DNA of 64,000 nucleotides from Symbiodinium natans (taxonomy: Eukaryota > Sar > Dinophyceae > Suessiales > Symbiodiniaceae). This document shows, piece after piece, positions 63,955-64,000 of the stretch. The stretch lies in contig CAJNDS010000164.1 of the NCBI GenBank assembly GCA_905221605.1, positions 141,001 to 205,000 on the forward strand, given 5' to 3'. Positions within the stretch are counted from its first letter, which is position 1. Every line of letters starts with the position of its first letter. The notes beneath the pieces are model-generated. The model worked only from the letters and a program-made list of their open reading frames with translations, was not told where the DNA came from and made no database searches. The position numbers and the translations under genes are program-made.

Positions 63955-64000
63955 ATGGGAGAGTTGGCAGAACGCCTTGCGTGATCCCGTGCGGAATGCG

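Overview
The window reads as nuclear DNA of a dinoflagellate. Four lines of evidence agree. (1) Two exact 20-nt copies of the conserved dinoflagellate spliced leader are present (30245-30264, 45581-45600). (2) There is a multi-exon gene of the FVSHQW/ankyrin family that I recall as greatly expanded in Symbiodiniaceae. (3) There is a Copia pol fragment and several LINE reverse-transcriptase tails of the dinoflagellate type. (4) Coding sequence is cut into small exons (20-450 nt) with GT, GC, GA and GG donors. The genus cannot be told from sequence alone.

The dominant feature is the telomere-type heptamer TTTAGGG/CCCTAAA, exact or degenerate, scattered in well over a hundred short tracts across 1-57 kb. 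These are not chromosome ends. Where exons can be joined confidently, the tracts lie inside introns and sometimes make up almost the whole intron. Besides them there are at least eight families of short hairpin or inverted-repeat elements (about 60-200 nt) that also sit between exons and look like introners.

Layout, mostly plus strand. 0.5-5.1 kb: Cys-rich RING/IBR-like zinc protein. 5.8-8.3 kb: further Cys-rich exons. 8.8-11.7 kb: unknown gene starting at an ATG. 12.5-14.3 kb: unknown exons. 14.6-17.3 kb: C-terminal half of the pyridoxal-phosphate synthase glutaminase (PDX2/PdxT). 17.3-18.55 kb: complete six-exon unknown gene starting 25 nt after PDX2. 21.1-22.8 kb: second half of a kinesin motor domain. 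23-26.8 kb: two or three unknown genes. 27-31 kb: tandem repeats, AT-rich DNA and spliced-leader-bearing repeats. 31-36 kb and 47-53 kb: two copies of one segmental duplication, the second carrying an inserted Copia fragment. 36-43.4 kb: several unknown multi-exon genes. 43-44.5 kb and 53-54.4 kb: a second duplicated segment. 53.9-56.4 kb: FVSHQW/ankyrin gene, complete at its 3' end. 56.4-64 kb: telomere-type tracts almost vanish and the DNA turns GC-rich with LINE remnants.

The main result is a set of paralogue comparisons in which one copy has a telomere-type tract and the other has none, or only a few bases, at the same place within recognisable coding sequence. Together with a 43-nt TTTAGGG tract that must be removed to read the ankyrin repeat, this suggests that short telomere-repeat tracts are being inserted into genes and spliced out as introns. 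Most other gene models are my own exon joins. Each was judged by open frame, splice-like borders and phase, and many short exons have open frames on more than one strand, so treat unknown-function calls as provisional.
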